Source: Actinomadura mexicana (GTDB lineage Bacteria > Actinomycetota > Actinomycetes > Streptosporangiales > Streptosporangiaceae). From it: a DNA stretch of 64,000 nt. This document shows positions 16,705-26,103 of the stretch, one piece after another. The notes below the pieces were generated by a model that saw only the letters and a list, made by a program, of their open reading frames with translations, was not told where the DNA came from and did not search any database. The DNA lies in NCBI RefSeq assembly GCF_900188105.1, contig NZ_FZNP01000002.1, positions 835,177 to 899,176 of the forward strand, read 5' to 3'. Position 1 is the first letter of the stretch. Every line of letters starts with the position of its first letter. A program made the position numbers and the translations under genes.

Positions 16705-18603
16705 CTAAAGGTGGTGGGGCGTGCCTGCGACGGCGACCAGGCCCGCCCTGCCCAGGGCCTGCGACTCCTCCGCTGCGAGTTCCTGCGCGAACAGTGCGAG
16801 CAGTCCGTTCAGCCGGTACTGGTGGACGGACGGCTGCTGCACGAGGTTCGCGTCCACCAGGTTCTCGAGCGCCTGCTCGGCCCCTTGCGCGGCCCAGCCG
16901 AGGGCGACCGCCAGCGCCCGATGACCGGATCGCCCGTCCGGGGCCGTTCCCAGCGCGCGGAACGCTCGCCGCTCGGCGGCCGGAAGCCGGTCGTAGGAGA
17001 GCCGGAACGCCCCTTCCACACTCCGGTCCTCCGCCGTGAGCTCGCCCAGGCGGCGCCGAGCGTCGGCCATCCTGCGCACCAGATGCCCGATCGCCCAGGA
17101 CGGGCGGCTCTGCATGCGCGCGCCCGCGATGCACAGCGCCAGGGGCAGCCGGTCGCACATGGACGCCAGCTCCCGCACGGCGAGCGGCTCGGCCGCGGCG
17201 CGCTCGGCGCCCACGATGCGGGCCAGCAGCGCTTCCGCCGCCTGCCGGGTGAGCGGCCCCAGCGAGACCCGGCGGTCCACGTCCAGCCCGACCAGCCGCC
17301 GGCGGCTGGTGACCAGCACCCGGCTGCCCGCGCCCGCGGGGAGCAGCGGGCGCACCTGGTCGGCGCCGGACGCGTCGTCGAGGACCAGCAGCAGGCGCAG
17401 CCCGGCGGTCGCGCTCCGCCAGGACGCCGCGAGCTCGTCCAGGTCGCCGGACGCGCTCCCGGAGCCGACCGCCCGCAGCAGCCGGCGCAGCGCGCGTTCC
17501 GGCGGCACCGCGTCCCGCCGTTCGCTGTGCCCGTGCAGCTCGACGAACAGGCAGCCGTCCGGGTGGTCGCGGCGCAGCGCCCGCGCGGCGCACACCGCGA
17601 GCGCGGTCTTGCCCGCGCCCGCCACCCCGTCCACCGCCGCCACCGCGGGCCCGCCCCGGCCGGTGAGCAGCGCCAGTTCGTCCTGCCGTCCGATCAGCTC
17701 CCCGACCTCTGCGGGCAGTTCGTCGGGAACCTGCCGCACGGACGGCACCTGCGTGCGTCCCTCACGCCTCGCCTCGTCTCGCGGGACGAGGTCCAGGGCC
17801 GCGTCGTCGCCGCGCAGTACCGCCTGGTGCACGCGCCGCAGCCGCTCGCCCGGTTCCACCCCGAGGTCGTCCACCAGCCGGCGGCGCAGGTGCGAGTACG
17901 CGGCCAGCGCGTCGGCCTGGCGGCCGCTCCCGTACAGCGCGCGCATGAGCAGCGAGGTCAGGGACTCGCTGTGCGGGTGCTTGGGGATCAGGGCGTGCAG
18001 CTCACCGACGGCGTCCACGAACCTGCCGAGCTGGAACTGGCACTCGACCTTCTCCTGCAGAAGGGTGAGCCTGCGCTCCTCCAGCCGCAGGCGCTCCGCC
18101 TCCGCGAACGGCCCGGGGAGCCCGGCCAGCGGTTCGCCCTGGAACAGCCCGAGGGCATCGAGGCAGGCGCTCACCGCGGCCGCCAGATCGCCGGACCTCC
18201 TGGCGGCGGCCGCCTCGTCCGCGGCCTCGTCGAGCCGCAGCACGTCGACCGCCGTCCCCCTGCTGACGAAGCGGTAGCCGCCCCGGTCCCGTGCGATCAC
18301 CGACTCCTGCGCGTCCTCGCCGAGCGTGCCCAGGCAGCGGCGCAGCCGGTGGACGTACACCGGCACGATCTTGCTCCCCGAGCCCGGCGGTTCGACGCCC
18401 CAGACGCCGTCGAGCAGCTCCCGCCGGCTCACCGTCATGTCCGGACGCAGCAGCAGCGCGGCCAGGAGGGCCTGCTGCCTGAGGGGGCCGAGGTCGAGCC
18501 GGGTCCCGTCGCGCCACGCCCGGAACGGGCCCAGCACGGTGAAGTCGAGCAGGCGGGGGGCCGGGTCCGGCATCGTGTCCGAGGTCATCGCCATCGCCAT
18601 CAT
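16705..18603 (-). CDS. AfsR/SARP-type regulator with BTAD and NB-ARC domains
   Basis: About 632 residues from the ATG at 18603, chosen for a gaagag site 9 bp upstream; starts at 18675 or 18588 are also possible. Domains: an OmpR-like winged helix (LLDFTVLGPFRAWRDGTRLDLG to YVHRLRRCLG), a BTAD helical domain (to about residue 265), and an NB-ARC-type STAND ATPase with Walker A AVDGVAGAGKTALA, Walker B LLLVLDDAS and an LPLAL motif. There is no C-terminal TPR array. Such proteins activate secondary-metabolite or morphology genes. No biosynthetic cluster adjoins it, so the target is unknown. Confidence 0.88.
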   Translation of the reverse strand: MMAMAMTSDTMPDPAPRLLDFTVLGPFRAWRDGTRLDLGPLRQQALLAALLLRPDMTVSRRELLDGVWGVEPPGSGSKIVPVYVHRLRRCLGTLGEDAQESVIARDRGGYRFVSRGTAVDVLRLDEAADEAAAARRSGDLAAAVSACLDALGLFQGEPLAGLPGPFAEAERLRLEERRLTLLQEKVECQFQLGRFVDAVGELHALIPKHPHSESLTSLLMRALYGSGRQADALAAYSHLRRRLVDDLGVEPGERLRRVHQAVLRGDDAALDLVPRDEARREGRTQVPSVRQVPDELPAEVGELIGRQDELALLTGRGGPAVAAVDGVAGAGKTALAVCAARALRRDHPDGCLFVELHGHSERRDAVPPERALRRLLRAVGSGSASGDLDELAASWRSATAGLRLLLVLDDASGADQVRPLLPAGAGSRVLVTSRRRLVGLDVDRRVSLGPLTRQAAEALLARIVGAERAAAEPLAVRELASMCDRLPLALCIAGARMQSRPSWAIGHLVRRMADARRRLGELTAEDRSVEGAFRLSYDRLPAAERRAFRALGTAPDGRSGHRALAVALGWAAQGAEQALENLVDANLVQQPSVHQYRLNGLLALFAQELAAEESQALGRAGLVAVAGTPHHL

Positions 18604-18757
18604 CAGACCGATCTCTTCGAACTGCTGATCTAGGACGATCCGCGCGTATGAAGGAGCATTCGCGGACCATGGCATAACTTTGTAATGGGCAGGTTAATAC
18701 CATGTGATGGCGCGGTGCGGTGATTGGTTCGGAGCCGCCGGCGTGGCGGTCATCACG

Positions 18758-19486
18758 TCACCGCGCGGGGCGGGGCCGCCGGCCCCGGCGGGGCGCCGGT
18801 TCGGGGGCGACGGCCGCGGCCGTCTCGACGTTCAGCAGCGACTGCCCGGCGGACCGCTCGGCGGCCGCGCGGTCGTCCCCGAGCCCCACCAGCAGATTGA
18901 TCACATGCGGGCCCAGGATGTGCAGCACGCCGCGGCCCTCCTGGCCGAAGACCCCCGTGCTCTCCAGCAGCACGTAGCCGTGGATCATGCACCAGATCTG
19001 CCCCGCCACCAGGACCGGGTCGTCCCGGCGGAGCCGCCCGGCGTTCATGGCGCGCCGCACCAGCCGCGGCAGCAGCGCGAAGGCGTCGTTCAACTCGGTG
19101 ACGGTCGCCGGCGTGCCCTCGGCGGTGAGGTCGTGCCCGAACGAGGGGAGCGCCCCCGGCGAGGCGAGCCCGAACATCAGCCGGTACCGCTGCGGGCTGG
19201 CCATCGCGAACTCCCGGTAGGCCAGCCCGAGGACCAGCAGGTCGGTCACCGGGTCCTCGGTGTCGGGCACCTGCCGCAGGTGCCGCTCGAAGCGCGCGAA
19301 CGCCTCCCGCCCGATCGCTTCGTACATCCCGGCCATCCCACCGAAGTGGGTGTAGACGGCCATCGTGGACGCGCCGATCTCCGCGGCGAGCCCCCGCGCG
19401 TTGAGCGCCTCGGGCCCGCGTTCCTCCAGCAGCCGCATCCCGGCCTCGACCAGCTTCGCGCGCGACCCTGCCGACGTCTTGGACAT
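18758..19486 (-). CDS. TetR/AcrR-family regulator
   Basis: 242 residues. The helix-turn-helix is at residues about 28-52 (NARGLAAEIGASTMAVYTHFGG). The ligand domain resembles the WHG-type C-terminus (REFAMASPQRYRLMFG). The C-terminal tail is Pro/Arg-rich and poorly conserved. No divergent partner shares its promoter, so its target is not clear. About 150 bp without a gene separate its stop from the AfsR-like start. Confidence 0.9.
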   Translation of the reverse strand: MSKTSAGSRAKLVEAGMRLLEERGPEALNARGLAAEIGASTMAVYTHFGGMAGMYEAIGREAFARFERHLRQVPDTEDPVTDLLVLGLAYREFAMASPQRYRLMFGLASPGALPSFGHDLTAEGTPATVTELNDAFALLPRLVRRAMNAGRLRRDDPVLVAGQIWCMIHGYVLLESTGVFGQEGRGVLHILGPHVINLLVGLGDDRAAAERSAGQSLLNVETAAAVAPEPAPRRGRRPRPAR

Positions 19487-19600
19487 GACAATGTTATAGC
19501 GCGCCCGGCACGGTCCAAAGTCACCTGAACGGGCATGTCTTTCTGGTGCGGCGGCCTCGGCGCCCCCGCGGGGTAGGGCGGTGCCGGGACTGCCGGCCCG

Positions 19601-20434
19601 CTAGGTGGACATGGCCGGGACGACCTTGAGGAAGGCATCGGCGATCTCCTGGTACCCCGCCGCGGTCGCGTGGCCGTCGCCGTCGCTGCACTGGTACGTC
19701 CACGCGCAGATCCGGGCCACGCCGCGGGGGACTGCGCCGTACGGAGGGGCCGCCACCTCGGTGAGGTCGTGCCCGGCGAAGGCGCCGTTGACATCCGCGA
19801 CCCTGAATCCGGCGGCGAGGTAGACGCCGTGCTCGTAGGCGTTGAAGGTGTCGACGACCGGTATCGAGGCGAGGGCGGCGGCCCTGCCGCCCGACACCCA
19901 GGACGCCAGGCCGGGGTTGTAGTAGTTCATCGCGGCGTAGGCCGGGCCGCCGCCGCCCGCGAGCCGCAGCCGCGCGGTGATCTGCGGCAGGTTGGCGATC
20001 AGAGAGCCGACGCTCCGCAGCGCGCAGCCCGCGTCGACGCCGCCGCCGGGCAGGCACCCGTTGGTGTCGTTGGCCCCGATGTCCAGGGTGACGTATCGGA
20101 CGTGACCGGCGTGCGCTTTCAGGAAGGCCTCGGCCGCCTCCAGTTGGGAGCCGGTCGCGTACCCGCAGATGCCGCCCTTGAGCATCGTCGTGGTGGTCTC
20201 CCCGGGACACCCGAGCTTCACCAGTTTCAGCCGGGGGTGCCGTGCCTTCAGCGCGGCATGGAGACGATCGGTGTAGCCCTGGTCGGTCCTGCCCACTCCG
20301 GCCTGAACGCCCACGGACAACGAGTCGCCTAGCGCGAGGTAGTACTCCGGACCGCTCGCCGAGGCGACCGGCCCCACCAGGCCCAGCCCCGCCACGGCGG
20401 CGACCACGACGGCGATCGATCTGACCAGCCCCAT
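19601..20434 (-). CDS. Secreted SGNH/GDSL hydrolase
   Basis: 277 residues from the ATG at 20434, selected for ggag 6 bp upstream; a longer frame from 20470 lacks a site. The signal peptide covers the first ~26 residues (SIAVVVAAVAGLGLVGP). Block I is YYLALGDSLSVGVQAG with the nucleophile Ser, block III is LDIGANDTNGCLPG, and the C-terminal Asp/His pair is in CSDGDGHATAAGYQEIA. Cysteines in CPGE, CAL and CAW suggest disulfides, as in secreted actinomycete lipases and esterases. Confidence 0.88.
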   Translation of the reverse strand: MGLVRSIAVVVAAVAGLGLVGPVASASGPEYYLALGDSLSVGVQAGVGRTDQGYTDRLHAALKARHPRLKLVKLGCPGETTTTMLKGGICGYATGSQLEAAEAFLKAHAGHVRYVTLDIGANDTNGCLPGGGVDAGCALRSVGSLIANLPQITARLRLAGGGGPAYAAMNYYNPGLASWVSGGRAAALASIPVVDTFNAYEHGVYLAAGFRVADVNGAFAGHDLTEVAAPPYGAVPRGVARICAWTYQCSDGDGHATAAGYQEIADAFLKVVPAMST

Positions 20435-20661
20435 CCCCGCTCCAGCGATTTCGGCGCACGCGCACCCCACCTGGCACGCGCGTAACGAACCACCAAGCTA
20501 ACAAACATCGCTGTCTATTTAAACTCCCCTCGGCAGCCCGACCGCCGATCGGGGATGCCCGCCCCGTCCCGTCCTCGCGAGGTCACCAGGGGACGGGCCG
20601 GTGCTCGCGGCTCCATCTCCGACAACAAGGAACCTGCCGTCCGCTGGACCTGGTGGACCCT

Positions 20662-20690
20662 TCCGGCCTGGTGCGCCCGCCCAGGCCGGA
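20662..20690 (-). terminator. Hairpin terminator
   Basis: Perfect 10-bp stem tccggcctgg / ccaggccgga with a 9-nt loop, 7 bp beyond the stop of the 20698 gene. Confidence 0.7.
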
Positions 20691-20697
20691 GGGGCCG

Positions 20698-22902
20698 TCA
20701 ATGCTCGTCGAGTCCGGTGATCCTGGTTCGGAGGTCGGCGACCAGGTTCGCCGCGTGCGGACCCGCGGCGTGGCGTGCCGAGTCGAAGCCGTCCGCGACC
20801 GCGGCGAGCGGGTCCGGGTTGGTCGCGCGGTGCAGAGCGCGCCAGACCCACGGGTGCTCGCCGCCGTCGAGCTGGGAGCGGCGGGCGCGCAGGTGGGCGC
20901 CGGCGGTCAGGGCACGGGCGGCGACGCTGGCGGCGACGTCGGGGTCTTCGCTGAGCCCCGCGTATCGGGCCGACTCCGCCGCCGCCCACCAGGCCAGGTC
21001 CCGAAGCGCCGGTTCGGGCAGCCCGGTCAGTTCCTCGATGACGGTGCCGAGCGGGGCGCCGGACCGTGCCCGGTACGGGTACAGCGGGGGCAGGTGCGGA
21101 ACGATCCGGAAACCGATGTCGGCGTCCTCCATGCGGGCCAGGTCATCCGCGGTGATGCCGTGGCCGATGAACCGCTGTACCGCGACCATCCCCATCATCT
21201 GCCTGCCGCGGTTGTAGTCGGCGAAGTCGAGGCCGGCGAGCGCCGCGGTGAGCCGCGGTGGCGCGTCGAGCTCGCCGAAGGGCTCCTCCGACAGCAGCAC
21301 CTCGCCGTGCTCGGCGAACGACAGCCGGGTCAGCGCATCGACGTTCCAGTACATGCTGGCGGCCCGGCCGCCGACGGACGCACGGGTCAGCACGGGCTCG
21401 GTCGAGCCCTGCCAGCCGTTGTACTCGACGGCGAGCACGGCGCCGCCCTTGTCCAGGACCGCGACCCATGGGTCGATCGACCTCCGGCCCATCAGCTCCT
21501 CGCCGATGGCCCGCATCGACTCCGGCCGGTCCGGGTCCGCTCCGAAGGCGCGCAGTACGTCCGCGACGTCCGTCCCGGTCACCACCGTCACCGTCGCGGC
21601 CACCTCCAGGGAGCTCCTGCGCAGCCACCGGTAGACGGCTTCGGGCGGTTCGGGACGCACCGGCTCCGGCTCACCGCGCAGCCGGTGGCCGAGCCGGTCG
21701 GTGCGGGCGTGCACGATGTCGGGCGCGGCGGGCGCCTGCCACACCACCAGTTCGTAGTTCTCCGTCTCGGCGGTGTCGTCCCGGCCGCGCGCGTGCACCC
21801 GCAGCCGGTAGTCGCCCGGCCAGGGAGGGGTGATCCCGCGCAGGGACGGCGCGCCCGCCCGGGGGCCGCCCAGGGAGGCGCCGCCCGTGGCGGCGCACCA
21901 GCTGACCTCGACGATCTCCTCCCATCCGGTCGCGACGTCCGGCGGCGGCTCTTCCAGGACGCTTAGCAGGACCCGGACGTGCCCGCTCTCGGCGCCGGTA
22001 CGGATCACTGCGCCGCCCGGAACCACCGCGACCAGCCCATTGCCATCGAAGTCGACGTCCGGGGGGCCGTCCGCCTCCAGCAGCGCGAACCGGTGCCCCG
22101 ACACCTCTGCCGACCCGCTGGACCGGAGGGGCAGCAGGTAATCCGCCCGGGTCTTGGCGAGGACGGCGGCGGCGTAGCCGGCGGGCATCGGGGCTTCGCG
22201 CAGCAGCAGGACCGCGGTGCCGATCGCCGCGCCGAGCACCGCCGGCGGTTCGGCCGCCCAGGGCGGGACACCCGCCCGCCGCACGACGGCGGCGGCGGCG
22301 GACACGGCCAGCGCCAGCCGTGCCGCGCCATGCGCCGCGGCGACCTCCCGCTCGCCGGTGACCGCGCTCTCCACCGTCAGGAGGGCCGCCACGCGCGGGT
22401 GGGCGGCCAGCCGGCGGGCCAGTGCGGCGACGAGCGGCACCGCCCCCGGCCGGATCCGGTCCAGCCGGGCCGCTCCGTTGACCGCCTCGCTCGTCCCTTC
22501 CATGATGCCGATCGCGAAACCGCCGGTCAGCGGCTCCCCGAGGAGACCGCACAGGTCCGGGACTCCGGCGAGGTCCAGCTCCGGCACGGTCAGCTCCAGA
22601 GCGCCGAGCAGGCGTTCGACCAGCAACGGCGGCAGCGCGCCGAGCGCGTCCCGAACCGGCGAGTCGCCCGGCCCGGGCCGGGCGCGGGAGTGCGCCCAGG
22701 CCGCAGGGACGGGCCCGACGGCCGATCGACGGAGCGGTCCCGCGTCGTCGGCGACCGCCCGCAGCCGACCGAGCTCGGCCGCCGGCGTCGCCGGAACGCG
22801 GGCGGCGATCAGCGGTATCACCGCGGCGACCGGTCCAGCCGCTTCCTCGATTAACGCGTCTGGAATCTCCACCACGGCACCTCCGGCGGCCAGCGTGTAC
22901 AA
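20698..22902 (-). CDS. Large uncharacterised protein with a DUF6461-like C-terminal domain
   Basis: 734 residues, with no signal peptide or clear membrane segment. The N-terminal ~270 residues are Ala/Leu-rich helices with no recognised motif. A middle beta domain follows (residues about 270-400, VRVLLSVLEEPPPDVA, then WEEIVEVSW). The C-terminal part (about 420-560) resembles DUF6461: VYRWLRRSSLEVAATVTVV, PWVAVLDKGGAVLAVEYNGWQG and AASMYWNVDALTRLSFAEHGE. DUF6461 proteins are common in actinomycetes and have no established biochemical role. Assignment to DUF6461 is from memory of motif patterns. Confidence 0.7.
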   Translation of the reverse strand: MYTLAAGGAVVEIPDALIEEAAGPVAAVIPLIAARVPATPAAELGRLRAVADDAGPLRRSAVGPVPAAWAHSRARPGPGDSPVRDALGALPPLLVERLLGALELTVPELDLAGVPDLCGLLGEPLTGGFAIGIMEGTSEAVNGAARLDRIRPGAVPLVAALARRLAAHPRVAALLTVESAVTGEREVAAAHGAARLALAVSAAAAVVRRAGVPPWAAEPPAVLGAAIGTAVLLLREAPMPAGYAAAVLAKTRADYLLPLRSSGSAEVSGHRFALLEADGPPDVDFDGNGLVAVVPGGAVIRTGAESGHVRVLLSVLEEPPPDVATGWEEIVEVSWCAATGGASLGGPRAGAPSLRGITPPWPGDYRLRVHARGRDDTAETENYELVVWQAPAAPDIVHARTDRLGHRLRGEPEPVRPEPPEAVYRWLRRSSLEVAATVTVVTGTDVADVLRAFGADPDRPESMRAIGEELMGRRSIDPWVAVLDKGGAVLAVEYNGWQGSTEPVLTRASVGGRAASMYWNVDALTRLSFAEHGEVLLSEEPFGELDAPPRLTAALAGLDFADYNRGRQMMGMVAVQRFIGHGITADDLARMEDADIGFRIVPHLPPLYPYRARSGAPLGTVIEELTGLPEPALRDLAWWAAAESARYAGLSEDPDVAASVAARALTAGAHLRARRSQLDGGEHPWVWRALHRATNPDPLAAVADGFDSARHAAGPHAANLVADLRTRITGLDEH

Positions 22903-23159
22903 GACGCCAGAACACTAGGCTTCGCCGCTGACACTGACGCCCCCGGCGAGAGCCCCGCCGACGTCGCCTACGCCCAGCGCGCGAAGGCCGCCGAGGGGCT
23001 GCGACAGCGCACTGCACGCGTGCGTCGTGTGGGACGACACCGTCCCCGGCCGAGTCGGTGGACGCACGAGGGCATGCCCCTCACCGACCCCACCCCCCGC
23101 GGCCGCCACCTCAGGGCCACCGCGATGCGTTGAGAACGGCGGAGGATCGGTCCTGATGC

Positions 23160-23495
23160 TCAGGCGCGGTACGCAGCCGCGAGGCGCTTCGGGGCGGAGA
23201 GCCGCCAGGCCTCGGTGACCAGTTCGTTCAGTTCCCCGGGGTCGACGGTGGCCAGCCTGACCTTCACCCATGCGAAGCGTCCGCCGGCCCAGGACGGGGC
23301 GAAAGTCTCCGGGTCTTCGGTGATGAGGGCGGCCTGCTCCTCCCGGGTGGCTTTGAGCATGACGACGCCCTCGGCCTCGTCGAAGTAGCCGAAGCCCTTG
23401 TCACGGACTCGGAAGCCGGTCATGTTCCCGTAAGACTCGCGCTCGGTGACCTCCGGCAGGCCGAGCACCATCTGCAGGAACTCTTCAGGACGCAT
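23160..23495 (-). CDS. MmcQ/YjbR-like protein
   Basis: 111 residues from the ATG at 23495. It shows the compact alpha/beta fold signature of the MmcQ/YjbR (CyaY-like) group: MRPEEFLQMVLGLPEVTE, GYFDEAEGVVMLKATREEQ and FAPSWAGGRFAWVKVRLATV. Members are small cytoplasmic proteins proposed to bind DNA. The 256 bp between this gene and the one at 22902 hold nothing obvious. Confidence 0.8.
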   Translation of the reverse strand: MRPEEFLQMVLGLPEVTERESYGNMTGFRVRDKGFGYFDEAEGVVMLKATREEQAALITEDPETFAPSWAGGRFAWVKVRLATVDPGELNELVTEAWRLSAPKRLAAAYRA

Positions 23496-23568
23496 ACTCA
23501 AAGAGGTACCACCCAGGTCGGACGCTTCATCACCGCGGCTCGCGGCTGGAACCACCCGCAGCAGAGGT

Positions 23569-24207
23569 TCATGGGAGTGGTTCGTAGAACGAGTCGACGG
23601 CGGGCTGGCCGGTGTAGTTCGGGCCGGCCTGATCGTCGGCCCCCAGGTAGCGGTACGGAAGCCGTACCTTCGCATGTCCGTGGCGGGAGATGCGGCGGCG
23701 GGCGGAGTCGTAGGCGAAGCCCCGCGCGCAGCTGGGCCGTGAGGCGGCGGCCGGCGGGGGCGCCGTCCGCAAGGCGGACCGAATGGGCGTCGAAGTTGGC
23801 GACGAACAGCCCTTCGCCGGTGAGCCAGGACGCGAGGCGGCTCAGAACGCCGAGTTTGTCGCCCACGTAATGCAGCCCGTGCACGCACGTGATCAGGTCG
23901 AAGCGGCCGTCGGGGACCCACTCGGCCGCAGAGCCGCTGACCAGGCGCAACAGAGCGGGGAAGGGTTCGGGGCGAAGTGGTCCACGAGGTCGAGCCCGAT
24001 GATCTCAACCTGACCGGCCAGGCCGCGATCGGTCAGAAGCGCGGCCGCCTCGGCCGGGGCCCGTCCGCTCCCGCAGCACAGGTCGAGCCACCGCACGGGC
24101 GACGAGGCCCTGGCGCGGGTGCTCATCTGTGGATCAAGCCCCGGTCGATCTCGACCTCGATGGCGGCCTCTGGAGCGACGGCACCGCCCTGTCCCCGCAC
24201 CGGGCAC
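23569..24207 (-). pseudogene. SAM-dependent methyltransferase broken by two frameshifts
   Basis: Three successive minus-strand frames together spell one protein: VRWLDLCCGSGRAPAEAAAL to IIGLDLVDHFAPNPS (frame 1), LLRLVSGSAAEWVPDG to HGLHYVGDKLGVLSRLASWL and GLFVANFDAHSVRLADG (frame 2), then ARGFAYDSARRRISRHGHA to QPAVDSFYEPLP (frame 3). Breaks lie near 23955 and 23720. Motif I (LDLCCGSG) and motif III are intact, so the gene was recently functional, or the two single-base shifts are sequence errors. Confidence 0.7.
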
Positions 24208-24213
24208 TACCGG

Positions 24214-24906
24214 TCACTGCTGGGTTCTCGGGTCCTCGGTGGGGTCGGCGTACAGGGGCGGGCAAACGCGGCCGATCGCACTGGTGCGCAGCTCGTAGTG
24301 CCAGGATTCGTTCCTGTAGATCTGGCACAGTCCGTACTCGGCCCCGTTTTCCGAAAGCCATTTCGTGGCATCGGAATGGCCGATGTCGACCGCTTCCCCT
24401 TTCACGTGGAGTGAGGTCGAGGCGGTGGCCACCCAGCGGGCGGCCTCCTTCTCAGAGCCGTACTTGGCGACCGCCTCGCGAAGCAGGAGATTCTGGTATG
24501 CCGGGGAACGCCAACCGCTGTTGACGTAGAACTTGATTCCGTCGTCCGCGGCGTCCCGCGCGGCCCGGCGGAGGGTCTGGAGGAGATCTGGATCGAGTTC
24601 GGCCACAGCTGGAAACGCGTCGTCGAACACCGACACATCGTCCGGGACGACCCCGTCACCTTCGTCGATCGGACCACGGGCCCCGTGGCGAGGAGCGCTC
24701 TCGCCGGGCGCAGCGCGCTGCTCACCGCGAGGATCTTTGGGGGATGACGCGGCGGATGAGGACCATGAGCGGGCCGGGGAGGGCGAGGAATCCGACCGGT
24801 AGCCGAGAGCCGAGCTGATCATCGCTATGACGACCATCAGGCCGATGCCGGTAAACCAGTAGATCTTGCGGGGCGCTTTTCGTGCCGATGGAGGTATTGG
24901 TGGCAT
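24214..24906 (-). CDS. VanY-like D,D-carboxypeptidase, membrane-anchored (M15B)
   Basis: 230 residues from the ATG at 24906. A TM anchor is at residues about 15-35 (IYWFTGIGLMVVIAMISSALG). A Ser/Pro-rich linker leads to the catalytic domain with FYVNSGWRSPAYQNLL, the zinc motif SxHxxGxAxD as STSLHVKGEAVDIG, and ESWHYELR carrying the second His. The protein should cut the terminal D-Ala from peptidoglycan stems outside the membrane. There are no van resistance genes nearby, so a wall-maturation role is more likely than glycopeptide resistance. Confidence 0.85.
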   Translation of the reverse strand: MPPIPPSARKAPRKIYWFTGIGLMVVIAMISSALGYRSDSSPSPARSWSSSAASSPKDPRGEQRAAPGESAPRHGARGPIDEGDGVVPDDVSVFDDAFPAVAELDPDLLQTLRRAARDAADDGIKFYVNSGWRSPAYQNLLLREAVAKYGSEKEAARWVATASTSLHVKGEAVDIGHSDATKWLSENGAEYGLCQIYRNESWHYELRTSAIGRVCPPLYADPTEDPRTQQ

Positions 24907-25151
24907 ACCGCCAGTCAAGGCAGTGTGGCGTAGCCGGGGCGTATAGGGTTTCTGATATGCCGACGATATGTGCCGGTCCGTAGAATTGACGTATGCGTGT
25001 GGGCAGCGAGATGCAATGCGGCCAGTTCGCCGGCGCCGAGTGCACCACCGCCGGACACGAGGGGGAGGCGCCCTCTGCGGGCCGGGCAACCACAGGGACT
25101 GTCGGCCGATGGTGGCCGCGCGTCGACTCCGTCCGATGCCCGCCCGCCGTC

Positions 25152-25817
25152 GGTTGACCTCGGCCCTGATGCCCATAAGGGTGTGCGGTGATGAACGGGT
25201 CAATGCCAGATCATGACGACGGTGCCCGCGACGGCTTGACGATGCAGCATGTGGGGATCGCGGGCGCGGTCGGCGCGGTGGTCCTCGGGCTGGTCGTGGC
25301 GGTGGCGATCGCCGTCACCCCGGAGGATGGCGGCGGGCCGGATGAGCGCGCGGTGGCGGCGTCTTCCGCGCCCGCCGGCTCGGCCGTGCCGAGACCGTCC
25401 GCGACGGCGGCCGGCTCAGCGCCGCCCGCGGCGCCGGTCGTGCGGTGGCGGGGGACGCTGACGCTGAACGGGCCGCGGGCGCGGCGGGATCTGGACGCGA
25501 CGCCGCCGCGGCTTTCGGAGCGGGACGGGGAGCCCGACATTCGGGGCGACTGGCTCAAGCCTCTGGTGGAGGCCGAATCGGACGCGCAGGTCGTGCTGAT
25601 GCGTCCGGGTAGCGAGCCGGCGGCGGCCCGGTGTCGGGATGCCGCGGCGACGGAGGGAGCCGACGAGGTCGAGGTGGACGAGGGAGACGTGGTCTGCGTG
25701 CTGACCGCCGCGGGCCGGGTGGCGCGGCTGGCGATCGTGGAAGCGCACATGACCAGCAGAGCGCCGATCGTCAGGGCCCGCGTAGTGATCTGGGACATGC
25801 CGGGGCCCGCACAGTGA
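25152..25817 (+). repeat. Duplicated segment, copy A (upstream of the ABC exporter)
   Basis: The stretch from cggttgacct through the gene at 25191 is repeated at 28012-28693. The start region (aacgggtcaatgccagatc) and the first TM segment are almost identical at DNA level, with greater divergence in the linker. Confidence 0.8.
25191..25817 (+). CDS. Membrane-anchored extracytoplasmic protein, paralogue A
   Basis: 208 residues. A single TM segment (HVGIAGAVGAVVLGLVVAVAIAV cut by position 43) is followed by an Ala/Pro/Ser-rich linker and a beta domain of about 125 residues (VVRWRGTLTLNG, RDLDATPPRLSERDGEPDIRG, then DVVCVLTAAGRVARLAIVEA). The two Cys (ARCRDA and VVCVL) are conserved in paralogue B and could form a disulfide outside the membrane. 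The start is the ATG at 25191 with aaggg 9 bp upstream. Family unknown. It precedes an ABC exporter in the same direction. Confidence 0.8.
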   Translation: MNGSMPDHDDGARDGLTMQHVGIAGAVGAVVLGLVVAVAIAVTPEDGGGPDERAVAASSAPAGSAVPRPSATAAGSAPPAAPVVRWRGTLTLNGPRARRDLDATPPRLSERDGEPDIRGDWLKPLVEAESDAQVVLMRPGSEPAAARCRDAAATEGADEVEVDEGDVVCVLTAAGRVARLAIVEAHMTSRAPIVRARVVIWDMPGPAQ

Positions 25818-26103
25818 CCGCTGGCCAGGCCCCCGGCAGGTGATGGTGCGGAAGTTCGGCCGGCGGATCGCGCCATCTCCGCCGGCTCGCGGCGCTCGGT
25901 CCGCCGCCTGCCGGATCTTCACTACGCGGTGGACACCTGCGGGCAGCTCGCACGGGGGACGAGCCCCGCGCGGCCACGTCAGCGGACGCCGGACTTATAA
26001 AACTTCATCGGTGTTCGCCCGCGGACACCACTGTTTCCGAAATCTTGTGATCGTTTCAGCGCTCGCGAAATGCGTTCGCGTCGTCCGGACGGTCTGAGGC
26101 AGC

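Noticed and set aside
24214..24906. Glycopeptide-resistance (van) cluster
   Set aside because: Only a VanY-type peptidase is present; no VanHAX or VanRS genes are in the window.
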